From assembly GCF_002105535.1 (NCBI RefSeq), contig NZ_CP015848.1, positions 2,008,856-2,072,855 of the forward strand: a DNA stretch of 64,000 nt, given 5' to 3'. Positions 1-10,988 of this stretch are shown here, piece by piece. The position numbers were made by a program, and so were the translations under genes. The number at the start of each line of letters is the position of its first letter. Positions within the stretch are counted from its first letter, which is position 1. This DNA is from Magnetospirillum sp. ME-1. Lineage in GTDB: Bacteria > Pseudomonadota > Alphaproteobacteria > Rhodospirillales > Magnetospirillaceae. The notes under the pieces were generated by a model, which was not told the origin of the DNA, searched no databases, and saw nothing but the letters and a program-made list of their open reading frames with translations.

Positions 1-2
1 CG

Positions 3-1088
3 CGCCTGATCCGCCGCTGCGGCGAGCAGATGGTGCGCCAGGGCCCCGGACGCCGCTATGCCGCGCTGTCGCTGGGCAGCCACCTGATCGCGCTGGTGCT
101 CAATTTCGGCGTCCTGGCCCTGTTGGGCATGATGGTCGCCAAGGGCAACACCTTAAGTGCCGCCAACGGCGACGAGGTCGTCAAGGGCATCCGCAAGCGC
201 CGCATGATGACCGCCATCCTGCGCGGCTTCGCCATGATGACGGTCTGGTCGCCGCTGGCGGTGTCCTTCGCCGTGATCCAGCAGGTGGTGCCCAATCTGG
301 CATGGTGGCGCCTGGTGTGCCTGCAGGTCGTCCTGGCCCTGATCCTGATGGGCTGGGGCTGGGTGCTGGACCGCCTGGACTTTCCCCCCCATACCCGCCG
401 CCTGCCCCCCCACCGGCACAAGACCGCGTTCCGCCCCATCCTCGGCCTGATCGCCCTGGTGGCCGCCATCGTGGTTGGAGCCGTCGCCCTGGCCGAAGTG
501 CTGGGGGTGCGTCTGGTGGTGGGCGCCATGATCGTGGTGCCCGTGGCGGCGGTCGTCTGGCTGTTCGCCCAGCAATCGGGCGCGCCGGTTCCCCGCACGC
601 TGCTGACGGTTCGATTGTTTGTCGGCCATCTGGGCGACAGCCTGCCCGGCTTCCGCTCGGAAGTGGCCATGCTGGGCGGCGCCATGTTCCTGGGCAGCGT
701 GGTGGCGACCTTCATCACGCCCGCAGATACCGCCCGCGCCGTCGCCCTGATCCCCCTGCCGCCCGTGGCCGTGGCGGTGCTGCTGGCCTGGGGCGTGATG
801 GCGGCCGCCCATGTGGGCATCCCGCAACTGGTCACCATCACCTTGCTGGGCAGCGCCCTGGGCAGCCTTGCGGCGGCCGGCATCGATCCCCTGGTCCTGG
901 CCAGCGGCATGCTGGGCGCCTGGGCGCTGTCCATCTGCACCACTCCGGTCGGCGCGGCGGTGATGTCGGTGGCCCGGGTGGCGGAAGTGCCGGTCAGAAC
1001 GGTGTCGCATAGCTGGAACCGACGGTTCGTTGTGGTCGGAGCCCTGCTTCTCGGGGTATGGATGGTGGCCCTGTCCCTGATTCTGTGA
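3..1088 (+). CDS. multi-pass inner-membrane protein, permease-like (5' end outside window)
   Basis: The reading frame is open from the first bases of the window, so the N-terminus lies upstream; the ATG at 30 is probably internal. The visible 360 or so residues contain about eight to ten hydrophobic segments rich in Val, Leu, Ala and Gly, separated by short basic loops such as GIRKRR and the His/Arg/Pro-rich loop near residues 120-135. The layout resembles ion or organic-acid permeases. I do not recognise a specific family, so the substrate is unknown. The stop codon overlaps the possible ATG start of the AsmA-like gene by 31 bases, suggesting co-transcription. Confidence 0.7.
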   Translation, partial: RLIRRCGEQMVRQGPGRRYAALSLGSHLIALVLNFGVLALLGMMVAKGNTLSAANGDEVVKGIRKRRMMTAILRGFAMMTVWSPLAVSFAVIQQVVPNLAWWRLVCLQVVLALILMGWGWVLDRLDFPPHTRRLPPHRHKTAFRPILGLIALVAAIVVGAVALAEVLGVRLVVGAMIVVPVAAVVWLFAQQSGAPVPRTLLTVRLFVGHLGDSLPGFRSEVAMLGGAMFLGSVVATFITPADTARAVALIPLPPVAVAVLLAWGVMAAAHVGIPQLVTITLLGSALGSLAAAGIDPLVLASGMLGAWALSICTTPVGAAVMSVARVAEVPVRTVSHSWNRRFVVVGALLLGVWMVALSLIL

Positions 1089-3733
1089 GGCCGCCCTTGC
1101 CCCGCCTGCCGGTCGCCAAGCCCGTCGCCATCGCCGCCGCAATCGCGGCCGGCGGGCTGGCCCTCGTTCTCGCCGCCCCGGTTCTGATGGACGGCAATGT
1201 CTGGCGCGGGCGCATCGAGGCAGAGGCCTCGGCCCTGATGGGCCGCAAGGTCACCGTGGCCGGTCCCATCACCCTTCGCATTCTGCCCAGCCCGGCGGTG
1301 ACCCTGGCGGCGGTGGGCGTGGAAAACGTCGTCGCCCTGGACCGGGTGCGCCTGGGCCTGTCGCTGGGCGCCTTGCTGGCCGGACGGCCGGAACTCTCGG
1401 ACGTGAGCGTCGAAGGCGGGCGTGCCGGTCCCGTCGATGGATTAAATCTTCGCGCCTCGGCGGTGAAGGACAGCTTCACCGTCAGCGGCAACGGCCGCCT
1501 GTGGGGCAAGCCCATCACCCTGGAGGCGAGCGGATCGCGCCCCACCGCCAACGAGACGGCACCGCTGAAGGCCGCTTTGGCCATGCCCTCGCTGGAAAGC
1601 GCGGCCGGCTTCGAGGGACGCTTCGGCAAGGGCGGGCTGGACGGCAAGATCGAGGTGTCGCTGGCCTCTCTGGCCCGGGCCGCCGGATCGGCCCAGTTGC
1701 CCGATTCGCCTTTGTCGGCCCAGGCCGGACTGCGCCTGACTCCCGACGAAGTGGAGGTCTCCGACCTAGGGGTGATCCTGGGCGAGTCCACCATCACCGG
1801 CAGCGTGGTGGCCAGCCGGAGCGGCAGTCCCGCCCTGATGGACGTCACCCTTCGGGCCGACAGCTTCGACCTGGACGCCCGCAAGACGCCCGCCGCCCCC
1901 CGTCCGGCGGCTTCCCAGGCCCCGGCCACCTCGGCCGCCCCGCCCCCCGCCGGCACACCGCAACCGCCATCGGCCGCCCCTGCCCCCGCCGCCTCGCAGC
2001 CCTTCGAATTGCCGCCGGACCTCGCGGCCAATCTCGACCTCGGCATCGGCCGCCTGATCTGGCGGGGGGAAACCGTTTCCAATATCCAGTTGAACGCCCT
2101 GCTGGACGGCGGCCGCCTGACCCTGTCCCAGGCCTCGGCCCGCCTGCCCGGCACCGGCATGGTCAAACTGACCGGCGCCATGACCACCCCCGAAGGCCGC
2201 CCGCGCTTCGAGGGCGAGTTGAAGGCGGAAAGCCGCAACCTCCCCGTCCTGCGCGCCTGGCTGGGCCTGGGCGGCTCGCCCACGCCGGCCAAGGCCCGGC
2301 TGGAAGGCAAGGTGCGCTTGGCCGACAACCGGCTGTCGCTCAACGCCCTGACGCTCGACCTGGATGAACGCCGCGTCACCGGCATGATCGGCGCGGGGAT
2401 GGCCTGGCCGGTGCCGGTGAAGGCGGAACTGGGACTGCCCGGGCTGGCTCTCGGCTTCGACGGGAGTTGGGGCGACGGCCGGCTGGCGGGCAACGCATCC
2501 TTGCGCGCCGCCGGCTTCGCCCAGGCCATGCGCACCCTGGCCCCCGGATACCGCCCGCGCGGCAACGGCGAATTGTCCATCACCGGCCGCGTGGAGGCAA
2601 GCAGCGGCCAACTGGCCATCGACGAGTTTCAGGCGCGGGCCGGCGAGGCCATTCTGGGCGGCAAGGCGACCCTCGCCCTGGAAGGCCGGCCCAGGCTGAC
2701 CGCCAGCCTGTCGGGCAACGCCATCGCGCTGGACCCGTTCCTGCCCGCCGAGGGCAAGGACAAGGCGGACGAGCCCAAGCCCCGCCGCCGCACCGGCTAT
2801 GCCGCCCCGCCGCCTCCCCCCGTCATTCCGGCCGCCCTTTCCCCGGACGGCGCGTGGTCGCGCACGCCCCTCGACCTGGGCTGGCTGCAGGCCCTGGACG
2901 CCGACCTCGGCCTGGAGGCCAAGTCGGTCAGCCTGGAGCGCTGGCGGCTCGACCAAGTCCGCGCCCATCTGGGACTGGCCAGGGGCGTCCTCGACCTCGA
3001 CCGCCTGTCGGGGCGGCTGCTGGGGGGCGAACTGGCTGCCGCCGGCCGCATGGCCGCCAACGCCATGACCCTGTCGGCCACCTTGAAGGACGCCGACCTC
3101 GCCCAGATCAGGCCCGCCGCCGGCGGATTGCGGCTGGAGAAGGGGCGCATGGGAGGCGAGATGCGTCTGGCCGCCGCCGGAACCTCGCCCGCCGCCCTGG
3201 CGGCCAGCCTATCGGGCAACGGCAAGGTCCTGGTGGCCGACGGCGAGGTCAGCGGCTTCGACCTCGCCGCCATGGATGCGCGCATGCGCAACATGGAGAA
3301 TCTGGGCAGCCTGCTGGGGCTGGTCCAGGCCGGGCTGTCGGGAGGAAGCTCGCGCTTTTCCAGCCTGTCGGGCACGTTTACCGCCGAGAAGGGCATCGTC
3401 GCCAGCCGCGATCTCGCCCTGGTGGCCGAGGGCGGCGGTGCCACCGGCATCGCCACCATCGACCTGCCCAAAGACACCATCTCGTCCAGGATCGCCTTCC
3501 GGCTGGCCGCCCCCGACGCCCCGGCCTTGGGGCTGCGGCTGGAAGGCCCGCTGGCCGCGCCGGTCAAGGCGGTGGACATCAACGACCTGCAGCGCTGGCT
3601 GGTGGAAAAGGGATTGGGCAAGGCCTTGAATCCCAAGGGCGCCGGAGAAAACTCCGACGCCCCCAGGAAACTCAAGGCCGGCGACGCGCTGCGCGGCCTG
3701 TTCTCCGCCTTCGGCAAGAAGAAGGCGGAATAG
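1058..3733 (+). CDS. AsmA family outer-membrane-biogenesis-type protein
   Basis: An 891-residue protein with one N-terminal membrane anchor (about residues 18-42, AIAAAIAAGGLALVLAAPVL) followed by a long soluble part, as in AsmA-family proteins. Just after the anchor, a stretch on metal-free beta structure (GRKVTVAGPITLRILPSP) matches the AsmA N-terminal domain. The middle (about 275-310) is a Pro/Ala-rich linker, and the C-terminal third repeats the AsmA pattern of ...LSGRLLGGELAAAG. AsmA-like proteins are now viewed as bridge-like lipid transporters between the two membranes. Start choice is open: ATG 1058 overlaps the upstream gene; GTG 1085 or TTG 1097 would also keep the anchor. Confidence 0.88.
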   Translation: MDGGPVPDSVRPPLPRLPVAKPVAIAAAIAAGGLALVLAAPVLMDGNVWRGRIEAEASALMGRKVTVAGPITLRILPSPAVTLAAVGVENVVALDRVRLGLSLGALLAGRPELSDVSVEGGRAGPVDGLNLRASAVKDSFTVSGNGRLWGKPITLEASGSRPTANETAPLKAALAMPSLESAAGFEGRFGKGGLDGKIEVSLASLARAAGSAQLPDSPLSAQAGLRLTPDEVEVSDLGVILGESTITGSVVASRSGSPALMDVTLRADSFDLDARKTPAAPRPAASQAPATSAAPPPAGTPQPPSAAPAPAASQPFELPPDLAANLDLGIGRLIWRGETVSNIQLNALLDGGRLTLSQASARLPGTGMVKLTGAMTTPEGRPRFEGELKAESRNLPVLRAWLGLGGSPTPAKARLEGKVRLADNRLSLNALTLDLDERRVTGMIGAGMAWPVPVKAELGLPGLALGFDGSWGDGRLAGNASLRAAGFAQAMRTLAPGYRPRGNGELSITGRVEASSGQLAIDEFQARAGEAILGGKATLALEGRPRLTASLSGNAIALDPFLPAEGKDKADEPKPRRRTGYAAPPPPPVIPAALSPDGAWSRTPLDLGWLQALDADLGLEAKSVSLERWRLDQVRAHLGLARGVLDLDRLSGRLLGGELAAAGRMAANAMTLSATLKDADLAQIRPAAGGLRLEKGRMGGEMRLAAAGTSPAALAASLSGNGKVLVADGEVSGFDLAAMDARMRNMENLGSLLGLVQAGLSGGSSRFSSLSGTFTAEKGIVASRDLALVAEGGGATGIATIDLPKDTISSRIAFRLAAPDAPALGLRLEGPLAAPVKAVDINDLQRWLVEKGLGKALNPKGAGENSDAPRKLKAGDALRGLFSAFGKKKAE

Positions 3734-3739
3734 GTCTCC

Positions 3740-5098
3740 TCACCCCACCTTGGGCAGTTCCGCCAGGGCGGCGTCCAGGTCGGCCTGAGTGTAGGTGTTG
3801 TCCTTCAGCTTGCCCGAGAAGAAGTCGGTATAGGCCTGCATGTCGAAATGGCCGTGGCCCGACAGGTTGAACAGGATGGTCTCGGCCTTGCCCTCGGCCT
3901 TGCAGCGCAGAGCCTCGTCGATGGCGCCCTTGACGGCGTGCGACGATTCCGGGGCGGGGACGATGCCTTCCGACCGGGCGAACTGCACGGCGGCGGCGAA
4001 GCACTCGGTCTGGTGATAGGCGCGCGCCTCCATCAGGCCCTGCTCCTTCACATGGCTGACCATGGGGGCCATGCCGTGATAGCGAAGCCCACCGGCATGC
4101 GAGCCCGGCGGCATGAAGGTGGCGCCGAGCGTGTGCATCTTGACCAGCGGGGTCAGCTTGCCGGTGTCGCCGAAATCATAGGCGTAGAGGCCCTTGGTCA
4201 GCGTCGGGCAGGACGCCGGCTCGACGCCGATGACGCGGGTCTTGCCCCCCTTCAGGTTCTCGCGGATGTAGGGGAAGGCCAGACCGGCGAAATTGGAGCC
4301 GCCGCCAGTGCAGGCGATGACGATGTCGGGATAATCGTCGGCCATCTCCATCTGCACGATGGCTTCCTCGCCGATGATGGTCTGGTGCAGACAGACATGG
4401 TTGAGCACGCTGCCCAGCGCGTACTTGGTGTCGTCGCGCGAGGCGGCGACTTCCACCGCCTCGGAGATGGCGATGCCCAGCGAACCGTTGGAATCGGGAT
4501 CCTTCTCCAGGATGGCGCGGCCGGCATGGGTCAGGTTGGACGGGCTGGCGATGCACTTGGCGCCGTAGGTCTCCATCAGCGCCCGGCGATAGGGCTTCTG
4601 ATCATAGGAGACCTTGACCATGAAGACCTCGACGTCGAGGCCGAACAGCGAGCCGGCGAAGGCCATGGATGACCCCCACTGCCCGGCGCCGGTCTCGGTG
4701 GCGATGCGCTTCACGCCTTCCTGCTTGTTGTAGAAGGCCTGGGGCACCGAGGTGTTGGGCTTGTGGCTGCCGGCGGGGCTGACGCCTTCGTACTTGAAAT
4801 AGATCTTGGCGGGGGTTCCCAGGGCCTTTTCCAGACGGCGCGCCCGAATCAGCGGGCTGGGACGCCACAGGCGATAGACCTCGCGCACCGGCTCGGGGAT
4901 CTCGACCCAGCGTTCCTGCGTCACTTCCTGGGCGATCACCGCCATGGGGAAGATGGGAGCCAGATCGTCGGGGCCGATGGGCTGGCCGGTGCCGGGATGC
5001 AGCGGCGGCGGTGCGGGAACGGCCAGATCGGCGTTGAGGTTGTACCAGGCCTTGGGCAGGCGATCTTCGGACAGCAGGTACTTGGTGCTCTCGGTCAT
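3740..5098 (-). CDS. trpB: TrpB2-type tryptophan synthase beta-like protein
   Basis: A 452-residue PLP enzyme of the TrpB2 class, about 50 residues longer than the trpBA-encoded TrpB1. The PLP lysine lies in PAGSHKPNTS, the phosphate-binding glycine loop is CTGGGSNFAG, and the C-terminal SGHGHFD motif is typical of the class. TrpB2 condenses indole with serine and usually lacks the contacts needed for a TrpA partner. It stands alone here, with no trpA, trpF or trpC nearby, which fits an indole-salvage role. It converges with the AsmA gene (6-base gap). The start has no rival; upstream lies a purine-rich stretch (AAAGGGGAGAGGGAA). Confidence 0.93.
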   Translation of the reverse strand: MTESTKYLLSEDRLPKAWYNLNADLAVPAPPPLHPGTGQPIGPDDLAPIFPMAVIAQEVTQERWVEIPEPVREVYRLWRPSPLIRARRLEKALGTPAKIYFKYEGVSPAGSHKPNTSVPQAFYNKQEGVKRIATETGAGQWGSSMAFAGSLFGLDVEVFMVKVSYDQKPYRRALMETYGAKCIASPSNLTHAGRAILEKDPDSNGSLGIAISEAVEVAASRDDTKYALGSVLNHVCLHQTIIGEEAIVQMEMADDYPDIVIACTGGGSNFAGLAFPYIRENLKGGKTRVIGVEPASCPTLTKGLYAYDFGDTGKLTPLVKMHTLGATFMPPGSHAGGLRYHGMAPMVSHVKEQGLMEARAYHQTECFAAAVQFARSEGIVPAPESSHAVKGAIDEALRCKAEGKAETILFNLSGHGHFDMQAYTDFFSGKLKDNTYTQADLDAALAELPKVG

Positions 5099-5199
5099 GG
5101 CGGCGTTCCCTCTCCCCTTTCGGGACGTGATATTGTGGGGATGGTTTTACGCTCTGCCGACGCCGTTGCAAAGAGTGCGAAGAGAAGTGAATTTTCCGC

Positions 5200-5228
5200 T
5201 TGCACAGACCCCTCGTTCGACCTATAAA
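5200..5228 (+). promoter_or_regulatory. sigma-70-type promoter of tRNA-Lys
   Basis: TTGCAC at 5200-5205 and TATAAA at 5223-5228 are separated by exactly 17 bases. Transcription would start near 5235, giving a leader of about 37 bases before the tRNA. Confidence 0.7.
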
Positions 5229-5271
5229 GCGGCCCTCCGGCGGGGGCTACGGCCGAAACCGGAGACACTGA

Positions 5272-5347
5272 GGGCGTATAGCTCAGTTGGTAGAGCAGCT
5301 GACTCTTAATCAGCTGGTCCAAGGTTCGAGTCCTTGTGCGCCCACCA
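5272..5347 (+). tRNA. tRNA-Lys (anticodon CTT)
   Basis: A 76-base cloverleaf with encoded CCA. The acceptor arms are GGGCGTA and TGCGCCC; the D-arm has AGCTCAGTTGGTAGAGC; the anticodon stem-loop is GCTGA-CTCTTAA-TCAGC, giving anticodon CTT (reads AAG); the T-loop is GTTCGAGTC. It has its own promoter at 5200-5228 and a terminator at 5357-5395. Confidence 0.98.
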
Positions 5348-5356
5348 AATTCTCAG

Positions 5357-5395
5357 GGCCCCGGAAGCCAGCGCTTCCGGGGCCTTTGACTTTTT
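5357..5395 (+). terminator. Rho-independent terminator of tRNA-Lys
   Basis: A perfect 12-base-pair stem (5357-5368 with 5373-5384) with a 4-base loop is followed on the plus strand by TTTGACTTTTT. Confidence 0.88.
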
Positions 5396-5468
5396 AGCCA
5401 GACGCCTCAGACGCGCGCACGCGCTGCCGATGCCGGTCGCCGGTTCATGAAAGTATGGCGGGAAGGAA

Positions 5469-5544
5469 TGGTGGGCGGTGACGGGATCGAACCGCCGACC
5501 CTCTCGGTGTAAACGAGATGCTCTGCCAGCTGAGCTAACCGCCC
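5469..5544 (-). tRNA. tRNA-Val (anticodon TAC)
   Basis: A 76-base cloverleaf on the minus strand with encoded CCA. The acceptor arms are GGGCGGT and ACCGCCC; the anticodon loop TTTACAC between TCTCG and CGAGA gives TAC (reads GTA); the T-loop is GTTCGATCC. It converges with tRNA-Lys. Confidence 0.98.
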
Positions 5545-5590
5545 CACAGGCAGGTTCTAGGACGCTCTCGGATTTTGGGCAAGCCCCCAA

Positions 5591-5621
5591 AACCAAACCG
5601 GCCGCCCCTTCGGGCGGCCGG
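5591..5621 (-). terminator. Rho-independent terminator of hupB
   Basis: A perfect 10-base-pair stem (5598-5607 with 5612-5621) with loop CTTC lies just past the hupB stop. On the minus strand it is followed by the T-rich TTTGGTTTTG. Confidence 0.85.
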
Positions 5622-5646
5622 CGTAAACTGTACTGAGGATGCATCC

Positions 5647-5919
5647 TTACTGGATGCCGTCCTTCAGGCCCTTGCCAGCCTTGAACTTCGGCTGCTTGGA
5701 GGCCGGAATCTTGATCTTTTCGCCGGTGCGGGGATTGCGGCCCTCGGACGCCGCGCGCGACGCGACGGCGAAAGTGCCGAAACCGACCAGACGAACCTCA
5801 TCGCCGCCCTTCAGCGCGGAGGTGATGGCTTCGAAAACACCGTCCACGGCCTTAGCCGCATCGGCCTTGGACAGACCAGCGGCGCCCGCCACGGCCGTCA
5901 CGAGATCGTTCTTGTTCAC
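5647..5919 (-). CDS. hupB: HU-family DNA-binding protein
   Basis: A 90-residue HU protein, the family's usual length. It starts MNKNDLV and carries the DNA-binding beta-arm core VGFGTF and the GRNPRTGEKIKIPA signature (about residues 60-75). HU dimers bend and compact DNA and help replication and transcription. The gene lies downstream of lon in the classical clpX-lon-hupB order, but a terminator-like hairpin at 6087-6119 separates it from lon, so it probably has its own promoter. GGGGGTCCTC precedes the ATG as ribosome binding site. Confidence 0.97.
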   Translation of the reverse strand: MNKNDLVTAVAGAAGLSKADAAKAVDGVFEAITSALKGGDEVRLVGFGTFAVASRAASEGRNPRTGEKIKIPASKQPKFKAGKGLKDGIQ

Positions 5920-5988
5920 CTGAGGACCCCCTTCGTTATACCGACATTGATAGCCGGCAATACCGCCTATCGAATTAGACAGGCGCCA

Positions 5989-6017
5989 GTTTAATTCAGC
6001 CTATCGGATAGCGTCAA
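5989..6017 (-). promoter_or_regulatory. candidate hupB promoter
   Basis: On the minus strand TTGACG (6017-6012) is followed after 17 bases by TTAAAC (5994-5989). The -35 is good and the -10 weak. Partly palindromic CTATC/GATAG repeats lie in the same region (5965-6011), possibly operators. This is a pattern match only. Confidence 0.35.
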
Positions 6018-6086
6018 TGCGCAATGCGTGAGAAATGGCGGATTTGCTGGCATCCAAGCCAGTCCCCCTCTCCGCCCATATATGCA

Positions 6087-6119
6087 AAACCGGCGATTCC
6101 CGAGGGAAAACGCCGGTTT
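6087..6119 (-). terminator. terminator-like hairpin after lon
   Basis: Nine-base-pair arms AAACCGGCG (6087-6095) and CGCCGGTTT (6111-6119) enclose a second small stem (TTCCC/GGGAA). On the minus strand the structure ends in ...GGTTTTGCAT, 27 bases past the lon stop. Confidence 0.75.
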
Positions 6120-6145
6120 CGACTAGGGATATGCCCTTATTGCGC

Positions 6146-8557
<2,412 letters not shown>

Positions 8558-8628
8558 GCTGCCTCATTCACGCCGGCGGGCCGCCCGACTGGGCCGGCCC
8601 GTCTTTGTACTGTCACGTTACAGGCTTA

Positions 8629-8656
8629 GCTGGGGCGGACTCCCCCCGTCGTCAAG
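8629..8656 (-). promoter_or_regulatory. possible RpoH-type promoter upstream of lon
   Basis: On the minus strand CTTGAC (8656-8651) is followed 15 bases later by CCCCAGC (8635-8629). This loosely fits sigma-32 elements (CTTGA..., then a C-rich -10). The -10 match is imperfect; the call leans on lon usually being a heat-shock gene. Confidence 0.3.
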
Positions 8657-8744
8657 CCATATCCGACGATTCTAGTGTCTTGTCGGGGGTGTCCGCAATG
8701 CAGATTTTGGCCTTGGGCCGATGCGGAACACTAGGAATTGTGTG

Positions 8745-8785
8745 AAAAACGACGGGCGGGCCCCCTGATCAGGGGAACCCGCCCG
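8745..8785 (-). terminator. Rho-independent terminator of clpX
   Basis: Arms CGGGCGGG (8753-8760) and CCCGCCCG (8778-8785) enclose a second inner stem. On the minus strand the hairpin is followed by TCGTTTTTCAC; on the plus strand by a T7 run, so it can work in both directions. It uncouples lon from clpX. Confidence 0.85.
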
Positions 8786-8809
8786 TTTTTTTCACGCCCC
8801 GGACCGCGT

Positions 8810-10075
8810 TCAAGCGCTGGCGCCGGTGTCCTCGCGCCGTTCGGAATAGATGTAGAGCGGCTTGGCGCGGCCCTCCACCACTTCCTTGTTGATCACCACC
8901 TCGTCCACGGCATCGAGGCCGGGCAGATCGAACATGGTGTCGAGCAGGATGGATTCCATGATGGAACGCAGGCCGCGGGCGCCGGTCTTGCGCGCGATGG
9001 CCTTTTCCGAAATGGCCTTCAGCGCGTCGTCGGAGAAGGTGAGACGGGTGTCCTCCATCTCGAACAGGCGTTGGTACTGCTTGACCAGGGCGTTCTTCGG
9101 CTTGGACAGGATGTCGATCAGGGCATCGACGTCCAGGTCCTCGAGCGTCGCCAGAACCGGCAGGCGGCCGACGAATTCGGGGATCAGGCCGAACTTCAGC
9201 AGGTCCTCGGGCTCGACCTCGCGCAGGATTTCGCCGGTACGCCGCTCGTCGGGGCCGCGCACATCGGCGCCGAAGCCGATGGAGGTGCCCCGGCCTCTGC
9301 TGCCGATGATCTTTTCCAGCCCGGCGAAGGCGCCGCCACAGATGAACAGGATGTTGGTGGTGTCCACCTGCAGGAATTCCTGCTGGGGATGCTTGCGCCC
9401 ACCCTGGGGCGGCACCGAGGCGACGGTGCCTTCCATGATCTTCAGCAGGGCCTGCTGCACGCCCTCGCCCGACACGTCGCGGGTGATGGAGGGGTTGTCG
9501 GACTTGCGGCTGATCTTGTCCACTTCGTCGATGTAGACGATGCCGCGCTGGGCCCGTTCCACATTGTATTCGGCGGCCTGCAGCAGCTTGAGGATGATGT
9601 TCTCCACATCCTCGCCCACATAGCCGGCCTCGGTCAGGGTGGTGGCGTCGGCCATGGTGAAGGGCACGTCGAGGATGCGGGCCAGGGTCTGGGCCAACAG
9701 GGTCTTGCCGCAGCCGGTGGGGCCAATCAGCAGGATGTTGGACTTGGCCAGTTCGACTTCGTTGTTCTTGCCGCCGTGCTGCAGGCGCTTGTAGTGGTTG
9801 TGGACGGCGACCGACAGCACCTTCTTGGCATGGCCCTGGCCGATGACGTAGTCATCGAGCACCTGGCAGATGTCCTTGGGGGTCGGCACGCCATCGCGCG
9901 AGCGGACCATGTGGGTCTTGTGCTCTTCGCGGATGATGTCCATGCACAGCTCGACGCATTCATCGCAGATGAACACGGTCGGCCCGGCGATAAGCTTCCT
10001 CACCTCGTGCTGGCTCTTGCCGCAGAACGAGCAGTAGAGGGTGTTCTTGGAATCGCCGCTAGAGGACTTGGTCAT
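8810..10075 (-). CDS. clpX: ClpX, ATPase subunit of ClpXP
   Basis: A 421-residue AAA+ unfoldase. The N-terminal zinc-binding domain has Cys15, Cys18, Cys37 and Cys40 (YCSFCGK...CDEC). Walker A is GPTGCGKT, and the pore loop and GYVGEDVE motif are present, as are the IGF-loop features needed for docking on ClpP. It unfolds tagged substrates and feeds them to ClpP. It lies 163 bases downstream of clpP on the same strand, behind a hairpin at 10181-10219 that may reduce but probably not abolish read-through. Confidence 0.98.
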   Translation of the reverse strand: MTKSSSGDSKNTLYCSFCGKSQHEVRKLIAGPTVFICDECVELCMDIIREEHKTHMVRSRDGVPTPKDICQVLDDYVIGQGHAKKVLSVAVHNHYKRLQHGGKNNEVELAKSNILLIGPTGCGKTLLAQTLARILDVPFTMADATTLTEAGYVGEDVENIILKLLQAAEYNVERAQRGIVYIDEVDKISRKSDNPSITRDVSGEGVQQALLKIMEGTVASVPPQGGRKHPQQEFLQVDTTNILFICGGAFAGLEKIIGSRGRGTSIGFGADVRGPDERRTGEILREVEPEDLLKFGLIPEFVGRLPVLATLEDLDVDALIDILSKPKNALVKQYQRLFEMEDTRLTFSDDALKAISEKAIARKTGARGLRSIMESILLDTMFDLPGLDAVDEVVINKEVVEGRAKPLYIYSERREDTGASA

Positions 10076-10180
10076 CGAAACTCCATTGGATCAAAACGGC
10101 CGCATCGCACCCGCGAAATCATGTTAGACACAGCCCGCCACGCCAGACAACGACAATTCTGTCATGACCGCATAAGCAAA

Positions 10181-10219
10181 CGGCCGGGCGGGTCCCCATT
10201 TCAGGAACCGGCCCGGCCG
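10181..10219 (-). terminator. hairpin in the clpP-clpX spacer
   Basis: Arms CGGCCGGGC (10181-10189) and GCCCGGCCG (10211-10219) lie 20 bases past the clpP stop. On the minus strand they are followed by TTTGCTTATG, a short T-tract. It may be a partial terminator or an mRNA-stabilising end between clpP and clpX. Confidence 0.6.
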
Positions 10220-10238
10220 CTGTAAGGCTGGCGATTTA

Positions 10239-10880
10239 TCAGGAAGCGCTGTCGCCTTCGGCGGCGGGACGCTTGTTCACCACCTCGTCGATCAGGCCGA
10301 ATTCCTTGGCCTCCTCGGCGGTCATGAACTTGTCGCGCTCCATCACCTTCTCGATGACTTCCAGCGGCTGGCCGGTGTGCTGCACATAGATGTTGTTCAG
10401 CCGGGCGCGCAGCGCAAGGATCTCGCGCGCCTGGATTTCGATATCCGTGGCTTGGCCCTGGGCGCCGCCCGACGGCTGGTGCACCATGATCCGGGCGTTG
10501 GGCAGCGAGAAGCGCTTGCCCTTCTCGCCGGCGGTCATCAGCAGCGAGCCCATGGACGCCGCCTGGCCGATGCACACGGTGGACACGTGGGGGCGGATGT
10601 ACTGCATGGTGTCGTACATGGCCAGACCCGACGTCACCACGCCACCCGGCGAGTTGATGTAGAAGGCGATGTCCTTGTTGGGATTCTCGGATTCCAGGAA
10701 CAGAAGCTGGGCGCAGATCAGGCTGGCCACCTCGTCGTACACCTGGCCGGTCAGGAAGATGATCCGCTCCTTCAGCAGGCGCGAATAGATGTCGTAGGAC
10801 CGCTCGCCCCGGTTGGTCTGCTCGACCACCATGGGAACCAGGGTGTTCATGTAGAGGTCGATCGGGTCTCTTTCGCGCAT
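10239..10880 (-). CDS. clpP: ClpP proteolytic subunit
   Basis: A 213-residue ClpP with the catalytic triad Ser109 ([10 protein letters not shown]), His134 (MVHQPSGG) and Asp183 (ERDKF). Length and motifs are standard. It forms the tetradecameric protease chamber used with ClpX and ClpA. It follows tig (108-base gap) on the same strand. The start at [10 protein letters not shown] has a GGACGGAAC stretch just before the ATG. Confidence 0.98.
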   Translation of the reverse strand: MRERDPIDLYMNTLVPMVVEQTNRGERSYDIYSRLLKERIIFLTGQVYDEVASLICAQLLFLESENPNKDIAFYINSPGGVVTSGLAMYDTMQYIRPHVSTVCIGQAASMGSLLMTAGEKGKRFSLPNARIMVHQPSGGAQGQATDIEIQAREILALRARLNNIYVQHTGQPLEVIEKVMERDKFMTAEEAKEFGLIDEVVNKRPAAEGDSAS

Positions 10881-10988
10881 GTTCCGTCCTTCATGGATTT
10901 GGCAACGGCGGGGGCGGACGCCGGAAAACTTGGCCGCCCGCGATACTCATATGGTGAATATCGCGGGCATTGCACGTCGGGTCGAGAC

